64,000 nucleotides of DNA from positions 11,466,647-11,530,646 of the forward strand of contig JADCRB010000016.1 in the NCBI GenBank assembly GCA_021464245.1, given 5' to 3'. Below are positions 42,739-53,221 of the stretch, one piece after another. The notes under the pieces are model-generated. The model did not search any database. It saw nothing but the letters and a program-made list of their open reading frames with translations, and had not been told where the DNA came from. Made by a program: the position numbers and the translations under genes. The stretch comes from Carallia brachiata. Its lineage: Eukaryota; Streptophyta; Magnoliopsida; Malpighiales; Rhizophoraceae. Positions within the stretch are counted from its first letter, which is position 1; the number at the start of each line of letters is the position of its first letter.

Positions 42739-44048
42739 AGGTGTATTTCAATTAGGGGAAAGTTATGCAAGATATATAATAATAGCTATAGAATTTATAT
42801 ATAAAAGTTTAAATTGTTAAATTACTAAAAATATATTAAATTTTATAAAATAAATAAATTATTAAATTGATTGTATTATATTATTATGTGTGTTATAAAT
42901 TATGTGATTACATAATAACCCTTATTCAAATATGCACATCTCGAGGCAAATAGAGTAGTGGGTGACTTCCTAACAAACCTTGCAATCCATCAGGCCAAAG
43001 TATCCATCATGCTTGCCACTCCCACCACCAGTGAGAATTTTGCAGTTGGTTCTTGAAGATATTTGTGGGATGCCTTTATTCTGGTGGACAGGTCGATACA
43101 TTGGGTTCGTCCCTCCTTTTCATCAAATAAAAAAAAAACATATAGAAGGAATAAAATTTTTTAGACAAAAACAGAAAGAAATTGAACAGAATTTGCTTCC
43201 TTCAATTCTCGTCCCCACTTGTCAAATAATAATAATAATAATAATAGCATTTTAGAAAGAGGTTATTAGGTTTATCACTAATTTTCGTTGAAGTTTTTTA
43301 TGGATAGATGATATATAAATTTTACTATAAATTTTTTTTGATAGTTTGGAAACATTCTTATTTTTTGATCTTGAAATGAAAATATTCTGGTATTCCTAAA
43401 CTTTTCAAAGCCCCAAAAAAAATATATTATAAGACTTATGAGTATGGGAAGCCCCCCTCCCAGTCCAAATTGAATATGTTGAGCAAGATTAATTGTGTTT
43501 TCCTCTTTTGTGTTTCTATTAATACTCCAACTTCTTAATAGAAGGAAAAAAAAATTATGCAAATGCATTTTTTATATGAACATAAATTATAGTAAAAAAA
43601 AGAAAAGAGCCTAAAACAACAAAAAGAATAACAACCTTTTTTTTTGAGTTTCGGTATAAATGAGGAAATACATATAATTAGGAAAGTAGAAATCCATAAC
43701 TATAATTCAAGGTTACTATTGTTGTTTTTGTTTGAAGGACAAAAATATATTACCATTAAAATATAGTTGTAGATTGCTTCTTATCATTCTAATTTATTAT
43801 TTTTATAAAATAAATTTATCATTTTAAGTATTATTAGTCTAAATAGACTATTTTACATTCAATTTTAACGAGTTTAAAATTCACTAATTTTTTTTTAAAT
43901 TTTTTTTTTTTGCCATGCAACAAATTCATCTTTATTTAAGAATAATTAGAATCCGAACCTACCAAATTACTAAACAGGCTAATACCCAAGGTGGTAGGTT
44001 ATTAATGTTGTGGTTATCATCAATTATTATTATTATTATATATCTGTT
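42739..44048. repeat. Tandem segmental duplication, copy 2
   Basis: This is the shorter copy of the segment described at 40626-42300, without the MITE and without the 26-bp duplication. Its right edge lies only about 220 bp before the APRL start codon, so it borders or enters the APRL promoter/leader. Confidence 0.9.
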
Positions 44049-44135
44049 GCCTTGGGAAATAAGTGGAAGGCAAAAACTTTCATCATCCTCTGTTCTTGTT
44101 TTATTCATCTCCTTCGTGCCCGTGTTTGTGTGCGC

Positions 44136-44185
44136 GTGCGTGCGTGCGTGCGAGCGATCATCATTTCGTCGTCGTCGTCGTCGTC
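44136..44185 (+). repeat. Two microsatellites in the presumed APRL 5' leader
   Basis: A (GTGC)n tract at 44136-44151 is followed within about 20 bp by a (GTC)n tract at 44168-44184, both less than 140 bp before the APRL ATG. Confidence 0.85.
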
Positions 44186-44270
44186 ATCATTCTCCGCTAA
44201 ATTATTTCCCTTTTTCTTTCCCATTTTGCCCTCATCCTCGTGTTGTATTCTCCATTTGTGCCCTCTCCCA

Positions 44271-47200
44271 ATGGCTCTAGTTTCCGTTTTCTTGGTCTGT
44301 ATTGGGGCTTTGTCGTCGGTTGTGCCCGTGTCGGCTTCGGCTTCTGAGTGCCTTAAAGAATCCGATTTCTTTCTATACAATCTTCAATCCAAATGCCCTC
44401 TATCAATCTCCCCAATCCTGTTCTTGAGGTATGCTTTTGGGATTTTTTTAAATTTTTTTTGTTTTTTTAATATATGATTTTTTTTATTTGTTTTCATTGG
44501 TTTATTGTTGACTTCTTGTTATACTTTGTTTGTAATAGATTTGTGTTTGATTTTGCATTAATGGGTTCTTAGTGTTTAGTTTGATTTGTTGTTCTGATGG
44601 GGTATTCTTGATTTTATGGCAGCTTGGGCTTTTGGGTTTTGATTGTAAAAGTTTGTTGCATTTGTCAATTTGTTTTTTTTCTTAGGTTTTATCATTAAGG
44701 TTTGTGGGTGATATTTTGAGGCTTCATTTGTCTGTGTAAGTTGGAAATTGGGAAGTAAGATTTGGGTAGCAGATTAACAATTAAGTTGCTTTGAGGGCTT
44801 CAGGACTTGTAATGTGATAGAAAGTTGGAAACTTTTTGGGTTTTGATATTTTGCACAAAGGACTATCTAGGAGAAGTTTGAATTTTGATTTAAAATTTGA
44901 AAACCAAAGAAGGGATACTATTATGTGCTTGTGGCTGCTAATTTTAAATTATTTTTTTGAGTGTTGGTGCCATCACTAACATGTTTATCTCAGGTAACAA
45001 ATATTGTGGGAGATATGCAGTTTACAGTGTTGTGTTGTGTATCCAGTTATTGTACTTGATAACATGATATTCCAAAATTTGCTTGGTGAACTAAGGGTAC
45101 TTAAATATGGCAAAAAGAAGAAAAAAAAACTAAAAAAAAAAATGTTTGCATAATTGACATACTTTAATGTCTGATTGATATGCAGACTTTTCTCTCTGAT
45201 AAATGATAAAGCATGTCAAATTCTATGGTAGGAAAGTGGTGGTAAAATGATGCTGTGAGGAAAGGATTAAGCTGTCTTAGATAGAGGCTTATACGTTAGA
45301 ATTTGGTTCTGACTGCTACAGGAGTTAAGAGACATATTTATTAAGCACTTGTTATGTGTGCATGGAAGCATTTGGCCAAAACATAGCATTATTCAAAATT
45401 TGATTGTTTTACTGATTTGATATCATGTTTTGGAACCTTACATTTTGAAATTTTTTTATGTCATATTATCTTTGGATCTTTGCTCTTTTGATTTATTTCC
45501 ATGCATTGATGATTTTTCTTCTTCTTGATGCATTGTCCTTCCATTAGTAATTTGTATCTCCCCTTGAACATTGAGGTCGTTGACTTGATTCATTGGAATA
45601 TCTGAATTTCATATTAGAGTTTAGGTTTAAACGTTGTATCTTTGACTCTTCTGTTGTGCATGTGCTCTAAAATGGACAACCGTTTACCTTGCAACTGGTT
45701 TGGTTACCTTCATTTATGGTGTAAAACTTTTTTTTCATTTTGTCATAAAATCAGAACCCTAATCTCTCCCTTTCTGGTCATAAAACCCCTGGTTGTCTCT
45801 TCCTCTCTCATCAAGTCCCCTTTGTTGGGCTTTTAAAATTCTAGTTATGAGTAGGAAACCAACGAAGAAATAATAACATTTCGGTAGCAGTTGATTCTGT
45901 TTGAAGACATGAAAAATGTGCCATGCTGCCTTCTTTCACCTGCTTAGGTTAATAATTTCTTCATCTTATTGATTCTTTATGAAAAATGCAACCTTCTCCC
46001 CCTTTTTGATAAGGTCATTTGGCATTAGGCATGCAAAGGAGCCAAGCTAAGCTTTGGAGTGTTTGGGCTCTGCCCAAGCTCGAAAGGAGCCTAAACAATG
46101 AGGCCCAAGCTTGGCTTGGATAGGTATTTAGAGACTTGAGCTTGCTCGGGCTTGACTTAGGATTCTTGATTGATGGAACAATGACAACAGACTTTGCGCA
46201 AAATTCAATCGAAAAATTTTAAGTATAAAGGCCTGTCGTTGAAACCACTTAATGATTATAGACTGTGCTCAAAGAGAAGAGAAACCAATCAATAAATAAA
46301 CCTCACCAAGAATTGATGGAACAAGCAAGAAATCTTTTTTGCTTTCAACATATTGTTAGCAAGAGGAAGATGGCAGCGACTTTTGGAACAAATTTGTCTC
46401 CAACGATTCATTTGTGAAGAGACGACAAAGAGGAGACTTTGAGGTGGCAAGAGGGAGAAGGCAAGATAGAGATGACAAGAGGGAGATGGCAGCAATTTTA
46501 GGGTTTTTAGTTGTGGTTATTTTAGGATTGCGAGCAAGATGACTTCAAATGGTTATTCTTTCAAATGAGTATCTAAAATGGTAACCCTAATATTTCTATT
46601 TATATATCCTTTAATGAGCCTTTCTTTAAACTAGTTCCCAAATAAGCTTATAAATGATTCGACAAATGAGCTAATAAATGATGCTACAAACAAGCGCCTT
46701 AATGATCCTCTAACTAAATCTACAATGTGCCTCTTAAATGAGTCGAGTCTGACCTTGCTTAGCTTGTTTGTTAAACGAGTTTTCAATTTAGGCTTTGGAC
46801 TCACTTATTTACACAATACGAGCTTGAGAGAGCACTTATTGATCCTCCGAGTCCTTAGCGTGCCGCTTGGCTCGTTTGTAGCACTACTTGGCATGTATTT
46901 GATTAGCTGTAAATAATGCAAAATGTGAATTGCTTTCTACTGCAGAGTGTTATAACCATTTGTTGTCAATAGGTGGATGGAATTTTCGTCGACAGAGTTT
47001 TGACTTCACTGCAGGGGAATGCTTATACTTCTGTACTCTTTTACGCTTCCTGGTGTCCATTCTCAAGCAGTATGCGCCCTAAATTTGAGCTGCTTAGTTC
47101 CATGTTCCCTCAAATAGAACACTTGGCTGTTGAGCAATCTTCAGCCCTTCCAAGGTATAATGCTGATTGACCTGTTTTCAATTTGATATTATCATTGTGG

Positions 47201-47803
47201 ATGATATTGCTGAACAGGCGGTACAAGAGTTGGATCGTCAATGGTCTTTAAGGAAGTGCTTAAATGCTAGATGGTAGCTCAAATGCATGCATGTGCCTCT
47301 CTGTGCGAGCAGGCATGTATGCAAGTGAATGCGAAAACAAACTTATTTAGTTTCTGGGAAAAAAATATTTAGGAGTTCCTTTGTTGGTTCCTTCTGGGCA
47401 ATTTTAGTTGAAGCGTTTTTAGCTATTGTGAAACAGATGGTATGATTTATTCTATTTTATCCTTTTGGTTTTTCGGCTAATACTCCCTGCATGTAAGACT
47501 GCATGTTTCTTTTTGATATTCCTTCTAATGGTAGCATATTGCCTGCAACTAGAACTTCTTTCTTTGGAGTTTGAGTTCTTAATTTATGAAATATTAGATG
47601 ATTATTTATGGCAGTTGCCGCCAAAGAGCAAGATTTTCTGGCTAAATTACTGTGTCAACTGTGATATCTTTCAGAGTATTTTCAAGCCATGGAATCCATA
47701 GCACGCCTTCAATCCTAATTGTGACCGAGACGTCAAATGTTTGGTATCATGGCCCAAAGAACCTCCAATCTCTTGTACGATTCTACGAGAAGACAACAGG
47801 TGA

Positions 47804-47838
<35 letters not shown>

Positions 47839-48704
47839 AATGATGAACTATTTATGTTTTTCTCATGATTGATCTCATGGCTTGATTCTGAGCATCACAA
47901 CAAATGCACATGGTATAGAATATCATAAAATTGCTAGTGTGTTGTTATTCGGACTGAGCTTATTTGATGTTGGGGATAACATGATCTACCATGTTTACTG
48001 CACATGGATCATTGGTTTCAAAACAGGTCTAATTATCTACTCGTTTGTTTGAAAAAGTTAAACCATCCCTTTTATTTTCAAGTCAATAGTTCAGATGAAT
48101 CCAACATGACCTAATGCTAACATGAGAGGATCCCCACCAGTTATTTTAAGTGCCCACGCCCATGCTTCAGATTTCCAGCACCACCAACTGATCGTGGTCT
48201 ATGTGTAGATAGCATCATTATAAGTCCTATGTTGTGATATCTGCATGTGATTCAGGGCTTGAACCTGTTCAACATCTCGCTGAAGATGAGGCAAGAAATT
48301 TGGGTGGCCATGAAGATTCTATATTGCAGTCGTGGCATGGCTCTTCGTTAGACCAGATAATGAAAAGGGAACTTTGTTTGGTATTTGCTACATTGTTCCT
48401 CTGTTTGCGTCTGCTGCTATTTGTATCTCCCAAATTATTTTCTCATCTCAAGGCTTTCTGGGGCTCCTATGTTCCACATTTCAACTTGGGAATATTTGGC
48501 GAGACAACCCAATTATTCGGGCGTATCCTTCACATGGTTGATGTGAGGAGGATGTGGACCAAGCTGAGATTATGCAAGACGAGGAACTTCCATGAAAGAG
48601 CTAAAAATTGCGGTGTCTGGGCTTCTTCACTGGCTTCTGTTTCTTTAGGTGAATCTTCGTCATCAGTGGATCATAATATTAATGCAACAGCCAAAGCTTG
48701 TTGA
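44271..48704 (+). CDS. APRL: 5'-adenylylsulfate reductase-like protein, APRL5/7 type (4 exons, one frameshift)
   Basis: The exons are 44271-44428, 46973-47154, 47675-47799 and 48256-48704, all GT/AG; about 304 residues once one base is restored. The protein has an N-terminal signal peptide ([20 protein letters not shown]), then a thioredoxin-fold domain ([19 protein letters not shown] ... [11 protein letters not shown] ... [13 protein letters not shown]), a transmembrane segment ([18 protein letters not shown]) and the conserved tail [20 protein letters not shown] plus [14 protein letters not shown]. The redox site has one Cys (WCPFS) instead of CxxC, as is usual for APRL4/5/7, so a reductase activity is doubtful; the true function is unknown. 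Exon 1 is one base short in the C run 44410-44413: SISP is followed out of frame by NPVLE, which then joins VDGIF in phase. It is divergent from nCBP. Confidence 0.9.
46019..46915. mobile_element. Probable transposon-derived insert in APRL intron 1
   Basis: Intron 1 is 2.5 kb. Its last third contains blocks such as GGAGCCAAGCTAAGC, CAAGCTTGGCTTGG and CTTGAGCTTGCTCGGGCTTG at the left, and GCCGCTTGGCTCGTTTGTAG (AGCCAAGC in reverse complement) at the right. Such GAGC/AAGCTTGG-rich inverted ends are widespread in dicot DNA transposon relics. The ends are too diverged to fix boundaries, and there is no transposase frame. Confidence 0.4.
47807..47834. repeat. (CT)n microsatellite at the APRL exon 3 donor
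   Basis: About 14 CT units begin seven bases after the exon 3 splice donor GT. Confidence 0.95.
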
Positions 48705-51700
48705 TGGAATAGGATCAAGGGTAGAAAGGAGCTTACATTATGTCCTATAACTCTTTTGATGTCTTTTTCACAGTCACAGGTAGAGACTCTCTCTTTTTCT
48801 GAAATATTATTATTAATGATAATGATGATAGGTGAAGCTGTTGCGGTTTGTTTTGGTTTTTGGAGGAATCAAACAGTCGTGTAAATTTGAGAACAGTATT
48901 TCTTTTTTGGTGTATATTAAATGATCGTTCGGAGGGAACATTTCTGAGGATCAGTGGACGTAAACATTTCTGAGGATCATTGTGATGTGGAGATCACGAT
49001 TTTGAGCTAAATAGACAACTTCTTTATGAAAATGAGGACAAGGCTGCGGATATCTAACTCTCTTCGTTTTTTTTTTTTTTAATAACCATTAATACCTTAT
49101 ATAGAAGTGTAGGATAAACTTAAACAATATCACTTTTGGGGAAGGTTCTTATTTTTTTCTGTCTCTGTTTGCCTCATTTCCTAGGGAACTTCAAAGTGGT
49201 TCTATTTCATTATATTCTATCCATATCTTAATTCCATTCTATTGCCAAATAATTCATAATAATTTGCAAATGCAGAAATTCCAATAGAAAGGAAAAAAGG
49301 GGAGGTTTGTGATAAGTTTGAAATATTTTATATTAAGTAATCTAGTATCTTTATGCATAAAGATAATCAATCCAGTCGTTGGGGATGATAAGGAGAAAAA
49401 GAAATTTGAGTCAAAAAGAAAATTCCATTTTGGAGTTTTATCAACAATTTACTTGTGTAGGGAGGATCCCTTATTTGTTGAATCCTTGTGTAAGGAATTA
49501 CAAAAGAAATTCTTTCAACAAATATGTGAATTAGGAAGAGCGTAAAGGGCTGCCAAACAAATCCCACCTCTTAATTGCAGATGATTCCAGGCTAAACGAT
49601 GAAAATCTCCTTGTGGTCTTTCTCTAGGTAGCAATTGCCTATATTGTACAACGCCTAAGTCATTTTTTTGGTGCCTTTTACAATTCTTTTGCCAAACCAT
49701 AGACCTTAATCATGTGAAAATTCTTTTGCCCATCCTCTCTTTGGAGGTCTACAATTTTAGTACTTTGATAAAGTGCAAGATCTCTCTCCCTCCCTCTCTC
49801 TCTCTCTCTCTCTCTCATGAACACTTCCATAAATCTGTTAACCAAATTTTCTAGGTGGGTCAGCCCAATATGTATCAATAACTCAATATTCAACCAACAC
49901 CCCACTCCCCAACCCCTCAGCCAAAACTCCCTTGAGGCTTCAAACTCCTCTCTTAAATTTTCAGCTGCTTTAGATTGGTAGGTTTTTTGTTTGGCTACTG
50001 TTGAAAACGACCTGATATGAACATCTTTCCTTTCTATGATTAACTAACAACAAGCTAATCAACGTCCACGATATGCATGAAAGAAAAAATAATAATAATA
50101 AAGGGAAATAATTGCTGGATGCCTGCCTGAGAAGCCAAGCATGGAATATCACCATCAAAATGAGGAAAATGCACACAAATGTTGCCTATCAAATAATAAA
50201 TCTTCCATTAAAATTGATGTGCAACAGATCCTGGCGTGTGCAGCAAAATCACTAGTGCTATAAATTCCCTCTTGAAACAATTGAGCATTTCTTGTTCTAG
50301 TTGGTCTCTTGTTCTTTCAGAGTTGGTCTCTTGTAGACCAATTTTTACCCGGACAACATGACACAATGCAGCAGACCCTGCATGTTGATAAGAGTCCATG
50401 TATATTGCATAGTTTACTTGATGGTAATTGGTAATAGATTTTATGAGTTTTCTTTGACTCTAATTAAAATTCGAATTTACGACATTCACTTTTAAAAGCG
50501 ATTTTTAACACTAATTGAATTATAACTTATTAATAGTAAATTTTATTGTTGTGGTAACGCAAAATTACAACTTACAAAAAAAAGCCGGGAAGATTTAATC
50601 AAGTAACTTCGTTACTAAATTCCGTGTGGCACAAATCAATTGCAAGGTGACGAGGAAAACTTTTATTTTTTTTTTTTCAGTATTGTTTATTGTTGTGGCT
50701 ACCGTCCCTGGAACGCATGACCTTAGCAGGTACCATGGATGCATTGCCATCATGGGAATAACTTCTGGTAATGAGGAAAACATTAGTCATTATCAAATTT
50801 TATATTAATGGAAACTTCAACAATCAACCGCCAATGGACACTCTTTTCTCTTTCTTCTTTCTTCTTCTTATCTCGGAGGTAGCCAGTTGGAAAAAAAAAT
50901 TATATTATTAGTGCACTAAAATTTTCGAACTGATTTGAAAAATAATCAAATAGTTTTATTTTTATTTGAGGTTGACTATCCAATTCGGTTAAAAAAAAAG
51001 TTAATTACATAAATATGTATAAGTAGATAAGTAAAAAGTATGTAATTAATTTAATAATTTTTAAAGATTCACTTATTTTTTTTATTTTTTAAAATTTAAT
51101 ATACTTTTCACGATCTAATAATTTAAATTAATATATATTCACTATACTCTTATTTATATGCGTTTACATAATTTTTTATTTTTATTTTTTTAAAAAAATT
51201 ATTTTAGAAATTGTGATATAAATTGTAATAAAGTTACTTGTCCCGTTACACAGTCTTCGTCAATCCAGGGGGAAACAGGGCTCCCCCCTTTTTTCCAAGA
51301 AAAGTTTCAAAGGAGGCCAAAAAAGGAACCTGTAAATTGTTTGGCACTCTCTTGTTGTCTTGTCGGCAGAAGTTAAGAGTTTACAAAACAGTGTCCGCAA
51401 TTCGAGATAAACAATTTACGAGCTATTAAAAATTTATAATAAAATTTATGTATAATCTGTTAATAATAAATTGTAATAATAATTAACAGTATTTATGACT
51501 ATTTTTTAACACTTATATAACTTAAAAATTAGAAAGCAACTATACAAAAATAAATATGACAACATAATTAGACATTATTAATAAAATAATATAATTATTT
51601 TTCTTTTAATTAACTCATTGTTTATATTATTATAATGACATATACTATGTTATGTTATTAATTGTGTTCTATTCTCTCAAAAAGAAAATTCATTCAAAGC

Positions 51701-52098
51701 TACAGCACGCATTTACTTTACTAAAATAATTGAGCACTCAAATTGAAAATTACAAAGAACCAAACAAGGCATTCTGCTAGCTGGGTCCCAACGGACCCCT
51801 CTCCCATTCGTCATCTTTGTGAAGGATAAGCTCTCAAAACCGTGTCATATTTTGTCTTCCCTACTGGGATTTGATTGTTTCACTCCAAAGGGAAGGGGAC
51901 ACCATAGTTGTGCTGGCCGTAGCTCCTAGTTTTCGTGAGAATTCCGCACAAAAAATATTCCATGAAGAAACACAAACTTCTTTGATCGATAATTAACCAC
52001 CAAACCAGAATTCAAAAGCACTCTGCAGCCATACATATGAACACAACAATACAGCCCTTCTCCTTGATCCAACTCCAATTCTAATCACTCCATCAAAA
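48705..52098. other. Intergenic DNA between APRL and the membrane protein gene
   Basis: The beginning is the APRL 3' UTR. A CT-rich microsatellite lies at 49781-49815. The rest is AT-rich, without a recognisable gene. The last 100-150 bp are the presumed leader of the downstream gene. Confidence 0.55.
49781..49815. repeat. (TC)n microsatellite
   Basis: An imperfect TC tract of about 35 bp with two CCC interruptions. Confidence 0.9.
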
Positions 52099-53221
52099 AT
52101 GGATCTTGATGAGTGGGAAATTCTGCCCCACGATGGATTCCGTGGTTACAATGATGAAGAAGATGCTGAAAAGAAGATTGTCGTAGCCAGCAAGCGCAGC
52201 TCCAGTCCAAAAACAGTAGTCTTCAACATGGACTACTTCGTGTGCCCATCTTCATCTCCACCAGGAATATCAAAGGCTGTGCCTACACAGCTTGTTCCAG
52301 TTCCAATCAAAGAGGTTGAAGAAGTCACTAAGGTACCTATAAACATAACTGTGGTGCCTCCTGTGATCATGCCAAAAGTCAAAGATCCAAAATTGGGATC
52401 AAAAGAAGCTGATCAAGACTCAGTTTCTCAGGTTTTCTTCAAGAAAATGAAGGAAAATGAATTCGTCGACATGAAAATGGACTCTCCAAAGTCAGGTACC
52501 AAGGTCTTTGTGCCTCCTCAGATTGATGCTGCTGCTGCTTCAGGTACTTTTATTGAGGCATATAGTAAAGGTGAGGCCTTGGACACCAAAATTAGCTCCC
52601 CCAGATTCAAGAACAAAATTGAAGATCAAAAAGAGGAGGGGGAGATTATTTGGGAGGAGAATAGTGGTGGCTTGAATTTGTGGAAGTGGGGATTCACTGG
52701 TATTGGTGCTATTTGCTCCTTTGGTGTTGCTGCTGCTGCTACTATCTGTATCATAATTTTGGGAAGCCATCAAAGGAACAACCAGCAGCAACAGAACCAG
52801 AAGTTGAGGTTCAAGATTTATGCAGATGACAAGGTCTGTTAACTTCTATATTTTGTGTTTGCCAATTTTTGCCCTTTCTTTTGTATTGAAATTTGCTACT
52901 ATATGCTTAGATCATATGGATAGAGATTAATTCATGTTGTGAACATATAATGCCCATTTAATCATTTTTTTTCTTCCTCTTAGATCACTTTCCTTTAACT
53001 AGTGGAATACTTTTTAGACTTTCCATGAAAATTGAGTGACATGTAGTGATCAATTTTGGGCATTCTTCTTCCAAGTTCTAATCAAGTCCCCAATGTTGTT
53101 ATAGAGAATAAAGCAAGTGGTTCACCAAGCAACAAAGTTGAATGAAGCAATTTCAACAGTAAGAGGCTTTACCATTACAAGTGCTCATGTAACTTATGGT
53201 GGTCACTACAATGGTCTTTAA
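52099..53221 (+). CDS. Plant-specific single-pass membrane protein (DUF6821-like), 2 exons
   Basis: Exon 1 is 52099-52833 and exon 2 is 53105-53221; 283 residues, frame intact. The N-terminus MDLDEWEILPHDGF is a conserved start of an uncharacterised plant family. A long, Lys/Pro/Ser-rich, probably disordered middle follows, then a transmembrane segment of about 20 residues (GAICSFGVAAAATICIIIL, near 205-225), a Gln/Asn patch, KLRFKIYADD at the exon end and, in exon 2, RIKQVVHQATKLNEAIST and TSAHVTYGGHYNGL. The split at GAC AAG | AGA ATA joins these blocks in phase, which supports the intron (271 bp). The function is unknown. The name DUF6821 is from memory and less sure than the gene model. 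It follows APRL on the same strand; in Arabidopsis a similar unknown membrane protein gene appears to follow APRL7. Confidence 0.82.

Noticed and set aside
44105..44380. 91-codon minus-strand frame rich in Asp and Arg repeats
   Set aside because: It is the antisense of the microsatellites and signal peptide of APRL; simple-repeat coding artefact.
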